From positions 202,698 to 266,697 of the forward strand of contig NZ_JASHKA010000009.1 of assembly GCF_030732845.1 (NCBI RefSeq): DNA of 64,000 nt. Reading direction: 5' to 3'. The first letter of the stretch is position 1, and every line of letters starts with the position of its first letter. The DNA comes from Roseibium sp. MMSF_3544 (GTDB taxonomy: Bacteria > Pseudomonadota > Alphaproteobacteria > Rhizobiales > Stappiaceae). Made by a program: the position numbers and the translations under genes. Shown one piece after another: positions 15,281 to 24,325 of the stretch. A model generated the notes under the pieces. The model searched no databases. It was not told the origin of the DNA and saw nothing but the letters and a program-made list of their open reading frames with translations.

Positions 15281-16009
15281 ATGTCGCACGCAGATACAGT
15301 CATAGACCCTGCTTTGGAAGACGGCCTTTCGGCCGACGCGCAACGCGGCGTGCGTGCCTCCCATGGCATGTCGGTTGAAGAATGCACTGGCACCAAGGGC
15401 CCTGCTCCCCGGAAAAAACGGTTCGGATTACGGATCGCATTCATTGCGGTTCTGGCGGCTTTGGTCTGCGGCATCGTTGGCCAGTTTCTGTTTTTTGCGC
15501 ACCAGATTGTGAATGCAGATATCCCGCGCGCCGCCAATGCCGATGCAATCGTCGTGCTGACAGGTGGTCAGGCCCGCATAAACGAAGCTGTCCGGCTGCT
15601 CGAGGAAGGTCACGCTGATCGCCTGCTCATTTCCGGCGTTCATCCGGGAACGACCCGAGAGCAGCTCGCGGCCGTCACGTCGTCGACCATGCCGTTGGAA
15701 GAAAACAGCGTTGATCTGGATCGGGTCGCGCTCAACACCGCAGGAAACGCGACTGAAACCGCAAGCTGGGTTCAGAAAAACGGCTTTGCTTCCCTGCTTG
15801 TCGTGACCAGTGCTTATCACCTGCCACGGGCGCAGGTCGAACTGTCCCAGGTTCTGCCTGACGTCCAGCTGATTGCCTATCCGGTCTTTTCGAAAGACCT
15901 CAATCTGGACACCTGGTATCGCGAACCGGCAACGATGCGGCTTCTCATGCGCGAATATGTGAAGTATATCCTCGCCCGACTCCGCAACACCGTGAAGGCC
16001 GTAAGCTGA
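15281..16009 (+). CDS. YdcF-like (DUF218) membrane protein
   Basis: This 242-residue protein has one N-terminal membrane segment (about residues 46-70) followed by a DUF218/YdcF domain. Recognisable phrases are ADAIVVLTGG, a helix IN.AVRLLEEG, LLISGVHP and VVTSAYHLPRA. The family includes proteins acting in envelope metabolism, but no activity is certain. I use ATG at 15281; an earlier in-frame start at 15194 would overlap ftsX. It follows ftsX by 52 bp and precedes the acyltransferase by 56 bp, so an ftsE-ftsX-ydcF-plsC operon is likely. Confidence 0.87.
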   Translation: MSHADTVIDPALEDGLSADAQRGVRASHGMSVEECTGTKGPAPRKKRFGLRIAFIAVLAALVCGIVGQFLFFAHQIVNADIPRAANADAIVVLTGGQARINEAVRLLEEGHADRLLISGVHPGTTREQLAAVTSSTMPLEENSVDLDRVALNTAGNATETASWVQKNGFASLLVVTSAYHLPRAQVELSQVLPDVQLIAYPVFSKDLNLDTWYREPATMRLLMREYVKYILARLRNTVKAVS

Positions 16010-16065
16010 CTTGAATTGGCGCACGACCGGGCGGTGAGCTTCGCTTCGTTCGGTTTTCTGGTGCC

Positions 16066-16842
16066 ATGGTTCTTCTGCGTTCTACCCTGTTTCAGGTGCT
16101 TTTTTACTCAGTGACATTCATCGAGATGATCCTGTTTTCGCCGGTCATGCTGCTGCCGCGCAAATGGGGCTGGCCGATCGTGCCCTTCTGGTCGCGATCG
16201 CTGCTTTGGCTGATGCGCGTCGTTGCGGGCCTCAAGGTCGAAATCAGGGGCAGGGAAAATCTGCCAAGCGGCGGGTACATCGCCGCGATGAAGCATCAGT
16301 CGGCCTGGGAGACCGTTACCCTCATTCCGTTGTTTTCCAGCCCGACATTCATCCTGAAGCGGGAGTTGCGCTGGATTCCGATCTTCGGCTGGTACACGGC
16401 CAAATACAGGCAGATACCAATCAACCGCGGAAAGCGCTCCGAGGCGTTGGCAGCAATGATGGAAGCCGCAAAGGAAGCCATCGAGGAAGAGCGCCAGATC
16501 ATGATTTTTCCCGAAGGAACCCGCCGTCCCGTCGGCGCGGAGCCGAAATACAAATACGGCATCACGCATCTCTACAAGGGCCTGAATTGCCCCGTTGTGC
16601 CGATCGCCCACAATGCGGGGCTGTACTGGCCACGCTCGTCCTGGAAGGTTTATCCGGGAACGGTGATTGTCGACATCCTGCCGCCGATCGAGCCCGGTCT
16701 GGCACCGGAAGTCTTTTATGAGCAGTTGGTCGACCAGATCGAGGCCGCCAGCGACAGGCTGATCGAAGAAGCGCGCCAGGCACCGGACCCGTCGCCGGTT
16801 CTGCAATCGGTTGAGGTGCGCAACAAGGCCAGTCAGGCATAA
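16066..16842 (+). CDS. plsC: 1-acyl-sn-glycerol-3-phosphate acyltransferase (PlsC family)
   Basis: This 258-residue membrane acyltransferase probably makes phosphatidic acid from lysophosphatidate. It has an N-terminal hydrophobic helix (about 8-30), the catalytic block HQSAWE (H77, with Glu rather than the more common Asp as the sixth residue), the glycerol-phosphate motif PINRG, the FPEGTRR motif and the VVPIAHN segment. It is the last gene of the ftsE-ftsX-ydcF group. The ribosome-binding site is weak. The HX4E form is a variant of the usual HX4D and does not by itself suggest inactivity. Confidence 0.92.
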   Translation: MVLLRSTLFQVLFYSVTFIEMILFSPVMLLPRKWGWPIVPFWSRSLLWLMRVVAGLKVEIRGRENLPSGGYIAAMKHQSAWETVTLIPLFSSPTFILKRELRWIPIFGWYTAKYRQIPINRGKRSEALAAMMEAAKEAIEEERQIMIFPEGTRRPVGAEPKYKYGITHLYKGLNCPVVPIAHNAGLYWPRSSWKVYPGTVIVDILPPIEPGLAPEVFYEQLVDQIEAASDRLIEEARQAPDPSPVLQSVEVRNKASQA

Positions 16843-16871
16843 CCGGTTGAGGATTTTCTCCGGTCTGCCCC

Positions 16872-16887
16872 AGGGTCCGTACCCTAA
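16872..16887. promoter_or_regulatory. Copy of the GTCCGTRCCCTA motif
   Basis: AGGGTCCGTACCCTAA sits between plsC and the convergent chaC gene. AGGGT and ACCCT form a small dyad around CCGT, and the chaC TAG stop lies inside the motif. Related copies occur at 44309-44344, 53133-53161, 56801-56817 and 63142-63155. Its role is unknown. Confidence 0.4.
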
Positions 16888-17405
16888 AGCTTCTTCAGTT
16901 GCTCGGCCAACCAGGCAAGATTTTTGTCGGCGATGCCCATTTCTTCCAGGTGGGCGGCAGTGTTAATCACATATTCCGGATTTTCACCGGACTTGCCGAC
17001 AGCGCCGTCGACGATTTCAAGTTGCTTTTCCAACGGCAACGCGCCGGCATATTGCGCATGGCCGTGATCGACCATATAGACCAGCGCATTGACCTTTTCG
17101 CCACCATCAAGCTCGATATTGTGCCAGTGTTCCTTGTAGACCATGGTGGTTTGTTCGCGGGCACGGAGATAGTCGAGCGTTTTCGGCCAGATATCTTCGG
17201 CAACCTGATAGGCCATGCCCCGGCATGCGCCGCCATTGTCGAGGCCAAACACGAGACCCGGGCGCTCCTGGGTGCCGCGATGAACCCAGGAATAGACGCA
17301 AAGCGCCCGATGGGCACCGCGCAGGAGGGCCGGGGCGGAGCGCAAATGATCAAATCCGGGGTTCCACATCAAAGACCCGTAGCCAAAAACCCAAAAATCG
17401 CTCAT
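16884..17405 (-). CDS. ChaC-like gamma-glutamylcyclotransferase
   Basis: This 173-residue protein of the ChaC family degrades glutathione to 5-oxoproline and Cys-Gly. The opening VFGYGSLMWNPGF, the AHRALCVYSWVHRGT phrase and a Glu in RAREQ at the expected catalytic position are all present. Length is normal. It is convergent with plsC and divergent from the DUF2125 gene. The stop codon lies within a recurrent intergenic motif. Confidence 0.92.
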   Translation of the reverse strand: MSDFWVFGYGSLMWNPGFDHLRSAPALLRGAHRALCVYSWVHRGTQERPGLVFGLDNGGACRGMAYQVAEDIWPKTLDYLRAREQTTMVYKEHWHNIELDGGEKVNALVYMVDHGHAQYAGALPLEKQLEIVDGAVGKSGENPEYVINTAAHLEEMGIADKNLAWLAEQLKKL

Positions 17406-17530
17406 ATCGCCCTATCTACTTTCTTACCGGAAGCGGAGATAGCAAGACCAGCGGTCTTATTCAATGCAATGCCGCCGAGTATGCGACCGAGCCGGAGCCA
17501 AGAGCGCCAAAAGCAAGAGTTATTGAAGCC

Positions 17531-18580
17531 GTGTCAGAAAACCAGAACAAACCAGCCAAATCCTCAAGGCGCCGATACATTATCCTTCTGTGCATCATCT
17601 TCCTGGTTATTGCCGGTTGGTCCGGCGCCTGGATGTTCGGCAGGTCCATTTTGTCCGATCAGCTGGATCAGCAATTGCAGGCGATGGCGCGGGGCGGCGT
17701 GGACGTCTCCTGCGCGGATCTTTCCATCGGCGGATATCCGTTCCGCTATGAAGTCTATTGCCGTGACCTCGTTTCGCGCGACCAGACAGGAGCCGCAGGT
17801 TCTCTTGGTGCACTCAACGCCGTTGCGCTGATCTACAATCCCCGTCACATCATTTTTGAAGCCCATGCGCCGGCATCCGTTGCGGAACCGCTGAGCGGTC
17901 TACTGGGTGAAATGAAGTGGGAGACAGCGCGGGCAAGCGTCAAATTTTCAGATGCAGCTCTTGGTGCGCTGGACGCCGTGCTTCAAAAACCGGAAGCAGC
18001 GGTCGAAAACTCAGTCTCCTCAGGTCTCTTTTCCGCAGACAAGGCAGAGCTTCACCTTCGCAAGACACCTGACCAGGCAGACGCGGTCGACGGCTTCGTC
18101 TCGGTTGATGCGCTTCAGCTGAAATCACTGCCGGAAATTGGCGAGACCATCGATCTGCGCGGCCATCTTCAGGTGCCGGGTGGCGCCGCGCTGCTGGCGG
18201 GTGCTGATCTTGTAACGCTGGTGCGGATGAACGACGGACGCCTTCCAGTGAAACTGGTTCTGATGGAGACCGTCATCGGAGAAAGCCGCCTGGGTGCGTC
18301 GGGCGATCTCGTGATCAACGGAAACGGGACGCTTTCCGGGAACGTCGCCGTGACGATCGGAAATGCGGACGGATTGCTTCAGATGCTCAAGCCGCTGTTT
18401 CCACCCCAGGACAACAGCTTTTCTCTGGTCGAGAGTGTCGTGCAAAGCCTGAAAGCGGCAGAAACGGATGTTGAAGGCGTGCCCTCGATCACGCTGCCGA
18501 TGGTCATCGACGAGGGGATCGTGCGGGTCGGGTTTCTGACGCTTGGACGCGTTCCGCCATTCTTTTCAGCGGGCACCTGA
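17531..18580 (+). CDS. DUF2125 family membrane-anchored protein
   Basis: This 349-residue protein of the alphaproteobacterial DUF2125 family has no known function. An N-terminal membrane anchor (about residues 14-36) is followed by a large extracytoplasmic domain with the family phrase ADLSIGGYPFRYEVYC and a beta-rich repeat layout. I chose GTG at 17531 (MSENQNKP); the frame is open far upstream, but that extension is antisense to the ChaC gene. The domain recalls AsmA-type envelope proteins in length and pattern, which is only a resemblance. Confidence 0.85.
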   Translation: MSENQNKPAKSSRRRYIILLCIIFLVIAGWSGAWMFGRSILSDQLDQQLQAMARGGVDVSCADLSIGGYPFRYEVYCRDLVSRDQTGAAGSLGALNAVALIYNPRHIIFEAHAPASVAEPLSGLLGEMKWETARASVKFSDAALGALDAVLQKPEAAVENSVSSGLFSADKAELHLRKTPDQADAVDGFVSVDALQLKSLPEIGETIDLRGHLQVPGGAALLAGADLVTLVRMNDGRLPVKLVLMETVIGESRLGASGDLVINGNGTLSGNVAVTIGNADGLLQMLKPLFPPQDNSFSLVESVVQSLKAAETDVEGVPSITLPMVIDEGIVRVGFLTLGRVPPFFSAGT

Positions 18581-18632
18581 CCAGGGGCTCCGTCGATTTG
18601 TCGGCTGACCTGTCGACGTGCCCCCAGGATGA

Positions 18633-19094
18633 TCAATCACCGGCAATCCGGTCGATCGGAATCACATAGCTCTTGCGGTGGTCGGGTTCTGCGATCTTTT
18701 CGTAGAGCGCGACTTCCGGCGCGTTTTTGCCCGGAACGATCCAGCGCAGGTGCAGCCAGCCGCGCCTTTGGCCTTCACTGACCAGTGTTTCGATGATCGA
18801 TCGTCCAATCCCTGCGTTCCGGTGATCAGGGTGAACGTAAATGTCGTCCAACTGACCGATCCTGAGACCGGTGATCAACTCCGGAAGATCGAAAAAAACA
18901 CCGAATCCAACCAGGTCTTCGCCGACAAAGGCACCAAGCACCTCGGCTGTCTTGTCGGCCAGGATGCGTTCGGCATAATAGTCGTCCGGACGGCGGGGCG
19001 CTCCGCGTTTCAGGGCCTGGGCGTTTTCGGCAATAAGTGGCGCGAGCTGATGGGCATCATCCTGCCCAAGGGCTCTGATTTCCGCTGTGGTCAT
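18633..19094 (-). CDS. GNAT-family N-acetyltransferase
   Basis: This 153-residue Gcn5-related acetyltransferase transfers an acetyl group from acetyl-CoA to an unknown amine. The acetyl-CoA pocket is seen as DDIYVHPDHRNAGIGRSII, with the preceding strand LVGFGVFF and a late aromatic (ALYEKIAE). GGGGAC precedes the ATG at 19094. It is a single gene, convergent with DUF2125 and divergent from the DMT exporter. The substrate cannot be predicted. Confidence 0.9.
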   Translation of the reverse strand: MTTAEIRALGQDDAHQLAPLIAENAQALKRGAPRRPDDYYAERILADKTAEVLGAFVGEDLVGFGVFFDLPELITGLRIGQLDDIYVHPDHRNAGIGRSIIETLVSEGQRRGWLHLRWIVPGKNAPEVALYEKIAEPDHRKSYVIPIDRIAGD

Positions 19095-19261
19095 GTAGTC
19101 CCCGGAAATGAATAGTTAGACATCAAGTTGCCCCAACATTCCCGAAACCGGAGCCGGGATCAAGGACCTGAATGAAATTCTGCCCACCCTGGATCGTTGG
19201 GCTTCCTTAGACCGCGATTTCATGTCATGAGCAGATCATCAACGGGATCAGTCGAGGGGCA

Positions 19262-20158
19262 ATGGCGGATAGCGGACGGGTGAAGGCAACGGCCATCGGG
19301 CTGAGCGCCGTGCTGATGTGGGCAACCCTTGGTGTCTTTGGTGCCGGTTCAGGCAAAGTGCCGCCTTTTCTGTTGAATGCGCTGTGCTTCGGGATATCGG
19401 GAACACTTGCCCTGGTCTGGCTCGCCGTCACGGGGAAGCTCGCCCTTTTGAAGCAGCCGCTCAGAGTATGGGCCTTTGGAACATTCGGATTGTTCGGCTT
19501 TCACCTCTTCTATTTCACGGCAATCCGGAACGCGCCGCCGGTCGAGGCCAACCTGATCAATTATACCTGGCCACTCCTGATCGTGCTCTTTTCCGCGCTT
19601 CTGCCGGGTGAGCGTTTGCGGATCCATCATGTGGCCGGAACGATCCTGGGTCTGGCAGGTGCGGCGCTTCTTATCAGTGGCGGCGAAGGAATCCAGTTTT
19701 CGGGCGGATACGCGATCGGTTATGGCGCAGCGGTCGCGTCTTCCCTGTTCTGGTCCAGCTATTCGGTCTTGTCCCGCAGGCTCGGCGCGGTGCCGACGGA
19801 GGCCGTTGCCGGGTTTTGCCTGATGACGGCGCTTTTGTCCGGGGCGTGCCATCTGTTCCTGGAGACGACCGTCTGGCCGGCCACGTCGCTGGAATGGGGT
19901 TCTGTGCTTGCGCTTGCGCTGTTTCCGGTCGGACTTGCCTTCTTCACCTGGGATATCGGCGTCAAGCGCGGCGACATTCAGGTTCTTGGAGCTGCCGCCT
20001 ATTCGGCGCCGTTGCTATCCACGCTCCTGTTGATCGCGTTCGGGTTCGGCGCCCTTACACTGTCTGTCGGAATTGCCTGCATTGCCATTACGCTGGGTGC
20101 CGTCATTGCGGCCAAGGACATGATCTTCAAATCGCGCCGCCAATCCGAGACCAGCTGA
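19262..20158 (+). CDS. DMT-superfamily (EamA) transporter
   Basis: This 298-residue inner-membrane protein has ten predicted hydrophobic segments in two EamA repeats. Typical features are GLSAVLMWATLGVFG at the start, the FYFTAIRNAPPVEANLINY segment closing repeat one, and a small-residue-rich AAAYSAPLLSTLLL in repeat two. The family mostly exports amino acids and other small metabolites. The substrate is unknown. The start is 167 bp from the divergent GNAT gene. Confidence 0.9.
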   Translation: MADSGRVKATAIGLSAVLMWATLGVFGAGSGKVPPFLLNALCFGISGTLALVWLAVTGKLALLKQPLRVWAFGTFGLFGFHLFYFTAIRNAPPVEANLINYTWPLLIVLFSALLPGERLRIHHVAGTILGLAGAALLISGGEGIQFSGGYAIGYGAAVASSLFWSSYSVLSRRLGAVPTEAVAGFCLMTALLSGACHLFLETTVWPATSLEWGSVLALALFPVGLAFFTWDIGVKRGDIQVLGAAAYSAPLLSTLLLIAFGFGALTLSVGIACIAITLGAVIAAKDMIFKSRRQSETS

Positions 20159-20255
20159 GATCAAGAAAACGATCTTCCCCCTTCGGCGGATTTTACTTGG
20201 TTACACATTCCACTAGGGTATCGCCCAACCGCCGTGAAATTCTTAGGATTTGCCG

Positions 20256-21164
20256 ATGACCGTACCGCTCAGACCGCGCCGCTCCGCTCTTTACATGCCG
20301 GGGTCAAATGCGCGCGCACTTGAAAAGGCCAGGACGCTGGATGTGGACTGCCTGTTGCTGGACCTGGAAGATGCCGTTGCCCCGGACGCAAAGGACCTTG
20401 CACGGAAGCAGATCGTTGAAGCGGTCACTGCCGGCGGATATGGCGACCGGGAGGTTGTCATCCGCATCAACGGTCTCGACACGCCCTGGGGGGAGACGGA
20501 TCTTCAGGCGGCAGTGACAGCGGCGCCGGATGCGATCCTGGTGCCGAAGGTCAACTCGCCGGCCGACCTGCAGCGCATTGCGCATACGTTGTCGCTCCAC
20601 AATGCCCCCGAATCCCTGAAGCTCTGGGCCATGATGGAAACGCCTGAAGCCATGCTCAACGCCGGTGCGATCGGCGCGTGCGGCAAGGATCCGGAGGTCC
20701 GCCTGTCCTGCTTCGTCATGGGGACCAACGATCTGGCAAAGGAGACCCGTGCGCGCCTCTTGCCGGGACGTGCGGCGATGATGCCGTGGCTCATGACCTG
20801 TGTTGCCGCGGCACGCCTGGGCGGCATTGACATCCTGGACGGTGTCTACAACGCCTTTCAGGATGAAGTGGGTTTTGCCGCCGAGTGCGCACAAGGCGCC
20901 GACATGGGTATGGATGGCAAGACGCTGATTCACCCGAAACAGATTGCCGCCTGCCATGGCGCCTTCAGCCCGTCGGCTGAGGAAATTGAATGGGCCCGCA
21001 AGATCAACGCTGCTTTTGATCTTCCGGAAAACGCCTCAAAGGGTGCGATCCAGGTGGACGGCAAGATGGTCGAGCGGCTACATGCGGAGATGGGCAAGCG
21101 GGTGATTGCGATTGCGAACGCCGTCGCGGCGCGCACAGCGAACGACAACGAGAGACAATCATGA
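20256..21164 (+). CDS. CoA-ester lyase, CitE/HpcH-HpaI aldolase family
   Basis: This 302-residue protein of the CitE-like branch cleaves or forms a CoA thioester such as malyl-, methylmalyl- or citramalyl-CoA. Family marks are RSALYMPGSN, LLLDLEDAV with metal-binding acids, VVIRINGLDTPWG, WAMMETPEAM (Glu ligand), FVMGTNDLAK and the closing GKTLIHPKQI. The ATG at 20256 has TAGGA eight bases upstream; a TTG two codons earlier is possible. It overlaps the DUF1737 gene by ATGA, so the two are translationally coupled. The exact substrate is undecided. Confidence 0.92.
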   Translation: MTVPLRPRRSALYMPGSNARALEKARTLDVDCLLLDLEDAVAPDAKDLARKQIVEAVTAGGYGDREVVIRINGLDTPWGETDLQAAVTAAPDAILVPKVNSPADLQRIAHTLSLHNAPESLKLWAMMETPEAMLNAGAIGACGKDPEVRLSCFVMGTNDLAKETRARLLPGRAAMMPWLMTCVAAARLGGIDILDGVYNAFQDEVGFAAECAQGADMGMDGKTLIHPKQIAACHGAFSPSAEEIEWARKINAAFDLPENASKGAIQVDGKMVERLHAEMGKRVIAIANAVAARTANDNERQS

Positions 21165-21364
21165 GGCTTTACAGGCTGATCACCGGTGTTGACGACAGTG
21201 AATTCTGCCATCGGGTGACACAGGCATTGAACAAGGGCTGGGAACTCTCCGGCCCGCCGTCGCTCACCTATGATGCGGCCAAAGGTGCCACGATCTGTGG
21301 TCAGGCGGTCATCAAGGATATTGAAGGCGAGTATTCGCCTGACATGAAACTCGGTGATTATTGA
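21161..21364 (+). CDS. DUF1737 small protein
   Basis: This 67-residue protein belongs to the DUF1737 family, recognised from LYRLITG.DD..FC.RV..AL..GW.L.GPP and the following G..I.GQAV.K. It is predicted to be a small alpha/beta domain. The function is unknown. The ATG overlaps the stop of the CoA-ester lyase (ATGA), an arrangement suggesting that the two products act together or at fixed stoichiometry. Confidence 0.87.
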   Translation: MRLYRLITGVDDSEFCHRVTQALNKGWELSGPPSLTYDAAKGATICGQAVIKDIEGEYSPDMKLGDY

Positions 21365-21427
21365 AACCGAGAACGAATGCGGCCGCGGTTCTGCCAGTTC
21401 AGAACCACGGCCACTCTTTTCCTGCAC

Positions 21428-22201
21428 CTAGTGGTGCAGTTTCGTGTCCAGGATCGCCTTGACGCGCTTTTCGTCGAAAGGTTCCCGCAAGAAGCGGAAC
21501 AGCGGAGCCAGTTTTTCAGGCCCTTGCAGGTAATCTTCGTAGCGCAGCTGATAACAGAAGCTTCCGTGTCCTTCCGCATAGGCCTTGGTCATGCGCTCGA
21601 AGTTGTCCCAGCGCCGTCTCACCTCGCCTTCTTCCATTTTTTTCCAGAAGGAAGATTTGACGACATTTTCGAAGTCGCGGTTCTGGAAAATGAACCGGCT
21701 GTGCGGGAAGTACTTGCGGATCGTATCAAGGAACCTCGGGAAATAGCGCGGGTCATTGTGGTACCTGATTTCCTTGAACCCGAGGACGCGGGCCGCTCCT
21801 TTGGGGCACAGCACCTTGGAAACGAACGTGTCGAACAGGCTCATGGCGTAATCATCAACGTCGACGTCTTCCATGCCGTACCAGGGATCGAGCGAGGTCC
21901 CGACCATCTTGCCGAAATAGGGCCGTTCGGCGGACAGTTCCGAGCGTTTCGGCTCCTGGCGCTGCTTGAAATTGACTTCGTTCTGGATCGCGGTGATTGA
22001 CCTGCTCAAGTGTATGAGCGTATTGGAGTTTTCGCCCCGGATGAAGTAACCGGGGATCGAATTCAGCAGATGCTGTGTCAGTGTGGACCCGGACCGCCCA
22101 AAGGCCACCACAAAGACATATCCGTCTTTCGGGAAATGCAGCGCTGGATACTGCTTGTGCAGCTCGAAGCTGTTTTGCCGGAATGGCAATACATTCGACA
22201 T
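21428..22201 (-). CDS. Sulfotransferase-family protein
   Basis: This 257-residue protein resembles PAPS-dependent sulfotransferases. The 5'-phosphosulfate loop is GRSGSTL after the strand FVVAFG; a second block, HSRFIFQNRDFENVVKSSFW, matches the 3'-phosphate-binding helix region. The acceptor is unknown; carbohydrate or lipid sulfation is typical of this branch. ATG at 22201 is chosen because AAGGAG lies nine bases upstream; the frame is open 62 codons further but without conservation. It is a single gene with a long AT-rich upstream region. It could be accessory, but base composition inside the gene is normal. Confidence 0.85.
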   Translation of the reverse strand: MSNVLPFRQNSFELHKQYPALHFPKDGYVFVVAFGRSGSTLTQHLLNSIPGYFIRGENSNTLIHLSRSITAIQNEVNFKQRQEPKRSELSAERPYFGKMVGTSLDPWYGMEDVDVDDYAMSLFDTFVSKVLCPKGAARVLGFKEIRYHNDPRYFPRFLDTIRKYFPHSRFIFQNRDFENVVKSSFWKKMEEGEVRRRWDNFERMTKAYAEGHGSFCYQLRYEDYLQGPEKLAPLFRFLREPFDEKRVKAILDTKLHH

Positions 22202-22654
22202 TATCTTGATCTCCTTGACGAGCGGTCTCGACCCGGCAGCGCGGCCTTCTGGTCTGACGCCTAACCCCAACCTCGCTCGCGCAATCACCAGCCGCAGGCC
22301 GCCATGCCTCCAATTGAGTGGGAGGAAGAACAAGAAGCATGACACCTGCGACCGCGATCGACGGAGCATAGAAAAGAGATGCACCAATAATGGCTGTTTT
22401 TTGATTTAAGCGAGAATTACTTCATATTTTTAAGAAAAGGACAAATATATTTTGAAATTCGTTTGAAATATATTCTTATTTACCGGTGAAATATCTGTAC
22501 TAAGTCAGCTTTTAGATTACGCGAAAATCGGATGGTCGCCCTTTTGAGGGTCGCTCTTGGTCAAGTCCATCCCGCTCATTTCAGATCGTTAGCCGGTCAC
22601 GGCAACTCAGAAAAGGACATGCAGTTCAGGGGCTTCCGTTTAAGGCCGGTGAAC
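22202..22654. other. Long gap, AT-rich from about 22380 to 22520
   Basis: These 453 bp separate the 5' end of the sulfotransferase gene from the 3' end of the ATP-grasp gene, both leftward. No gene is supported. The AT-rich part contains a tandem TTTGAAAT phrase near 22451-22470 and a near-CtrA motif TTAA-N7-TTAC at 22405-22419. The promoter of the sulfotransferase gene is presumably here. Confidence 0.4.
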
Positions 22655-23644
22655 TCAAGCTGACAAGAATTCTGCGAAAACCTTCTGGTAAATCTCACGG
22701 ACCAGGTTCGCTTCGCTGTCGCCCCGACGTGCCAGGACACTGAGCCCGGGCGAGGCGTTGACTTCGAGCACCACGGCGGCGGTGTCAGGGCGCCTTGCTT
22801 CCGGAATAATCAGGTCGACACCGCAATAGCGCAAGCCCAGGGTCTTTGCCGCCAGGCGCGCCATGGTGTGGATCTCCGGAGCGAGCGTGTCGGTGACAAT
22901 TTGTGCGGATCCGCCCGAGGAAAGGTTCGAGACCGGTAGCAGTGACACGATCTGGCCGCGGGCCGGAACGCTTTCAAGCATCAGACCCTGCTGTGACAGC
23001 TCGAAGTCGATGCGCCCGTCAGCGGCGTTGATCCGTTCATGGGCATCGACAAGTTGGGCAAGGCTGCGGACGCCGTCGCCGGTCACCTGAGGCGGCTGAC
23101 GTTCAATCGCGCATAACACGTCACCGTCCAGAACAATTACACGCAGGTCCTTGCCCTTGATTTCTTCCTGAACCAAGAGCTGTCCGTGGTTCTTTGCCAG
23201 GATATGCAGCGCGTTCTGCAGGGTGTGATAGGTGTCCACGCGCATGACGCCCTGGCCCTCCTGGCCGATATTGGGCTTCACGAACAGTGGAAATTCCTGC
23301 TCTTCGGCAAAATCGAGAACGTCTTCAGGCGGCCTTCTGCCGTCCCGGATGTCTGCGCTCGAAACGAGATAGCTTGCGGGAACGGCGATGCCGTTCATTG
23401 CCAGGAACTTGCCCGTATAGGCCTTGTCGCCGGCGATTTCCGAAGCGCCCAGTGGATTGATGTCGAACCGGGTGCCCTTGAAGAACCAGCGTTTTCCGGA
23501 CGGAGCTTCGATGAGGCCTGCATGCCCGTGGGGATCGCCCGCCGTCAGCCGCAGCCCCTTGCCGGCGCAATAGTTTTCAAGCAGACGGAAAACAAGCGCC
23601 CGTTCCCCGGAGTGAGGTTCCGGGGATCCATGGCTGTCGGTCAA
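22655..23644 (-). CDS. ATP-grasp ligase of the glutathione synthetase/RimK/cyanophycin-synthetase type
   Basis: This 329-residue ATP-grasp enzyme would join a carboxylate to an amine with ATP. The lid and ATP-binding parts are FPLFVKPNIGQEGQGV, QEEIKGKDLRVIVLDG and the metal site VVLEVNASPG. The phrases QVTGDGVRSLAQLV and LPVSNLSSGG resemble the ATP-grasp domain of cyanophycin synthetase, but its other domains are absent. The start appears to be a TTG overlapping the lolA stop (bases ATTGA), with AAGGG upstream. It ends the leftward aminotransferase-ftsK-lolA group. Product and acceptor are unknown. Confidence 0.85.
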   Translation of the reverse strand: MTDSHGSPEPHSGERALVFRLLENYCAGKGLRLTAGDPHGHAGLIEAPSGKRWFFKGTRFDINPLGASEIAGDKAYTGKFLAMNGIAVPASYLVSSADIRDGRRPPEDVLDFAEEQEFPLFVKPNIGQEGQGVMRVDTYHTLQNALHILAKNHGQLLVQEEIKGKDLRVIVLDGDVLCAIERQPPQVTGDGVRSLAQLVDAHERINAADGRIDFELSQQGLMLESVPARGQIVSLLPVSNLSSGGSAQIVTDTLAPEIHTMARLAAKTLGLRYCGVDLIIPEARRPDTAAVVLEVNASPGLSVLARRGDSEANLVREIYQKVFAEFLSA

Positions 23645-24294
23645 TTCTGACCCTTGCGCTGACGGGCGTTTGCCAGATAGTCGATCTTGAAAAGGTCAGG
23701 ATTGGTCGGTGCGTTGGACACGACGTTGTAAACGGCAACGGAGGTGTCGTAGCCCTGTTGATCGGTCACAGTCCATTGCTTGAGGGCAAAGTCGTCCGAA
23801 TCGAAAATGAGCGTGAGCGTTCCGGAATTGAACTTGGTCTTGTCGAAAATCGTGACCGTGATCAGGTCCTTTTCAACGAGAACGTTGGTGACATTCGTGT
23901 CTTTCTCAAGATCGATCGAATCAGACAAGAGGAAACGAAGCGGCGTCTGACCGAGGGGCCAGATGTCCTGAGTGTTCAGCTTGCGGTCACGTACGGAAAC
24001 CGACTCGCCGTCCGCCACGATGTCGAGGACCGAGGGCTTGTTGTAATAAAAGCGGACCTTGCCGGGACGGGCCATATAGAACTTGCCGTCTGATTGACTG
24101 CCATCCGGTCCAAACTGGATGAAGTCACCATGCATGGTCTTCACCGAGTTGAAATAGGTGCTTAGTTCCTTGAGCGTCTTTTGCTCCTGCGACGTCAGCG
24201 CTTGTGCAGGAAGCAGCGCGGTCAGTGTCACTGCTGCTGCCAGAGCCGGAATAGCCAGGCATCTGGCCAGGCGAAGAGCAAAGCGTTTCAGCAT
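23641..24294 (-). CDS. lolA: LolA-family outer-membrane lipoprotein carrier
   Basis: This 217-residue periplasmic protein has a signal peptide (1-32, ending PAQA). The body has the LolA half-barrel pattern: YFNSVKTMHGDFIQFGPDG, GKFYMARPGKVRFYY and a late LKQWTVTDQQG. LolA carries lipoproteins from LolCDE to the outer membrane. It lies 93 bp after ftsK and overlaps the ATP-grasp start by four bases. A perfect 12-bp palindrome lies just upstream, so it may have its own promoter. Confidence 0.92.
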   Translation of the reverse strand: MLKRFALRLARCLAIPALAAAVTLTALLPAQALTSQEQKTLKELSTYFNSVKTMHGDFIQFGPDGSQSDGKFYMARPGKVRFYYNKPSVLDIVADGESVSVRDRKLNTQDIWPLGQTPLRFLLSDSIDLEKDTNVTNVLVEKDLITVTIFDKTKFNSGTLTLIFDSDDFALKQWTVTDQQGYDTSVAVYNVVSNAPTNPDLFKIDYLANARQRKGQN

Positions 24295-24325
24295 GATGCA
24301 ATGTCCCAGTTTGTTTTACGCGTTA

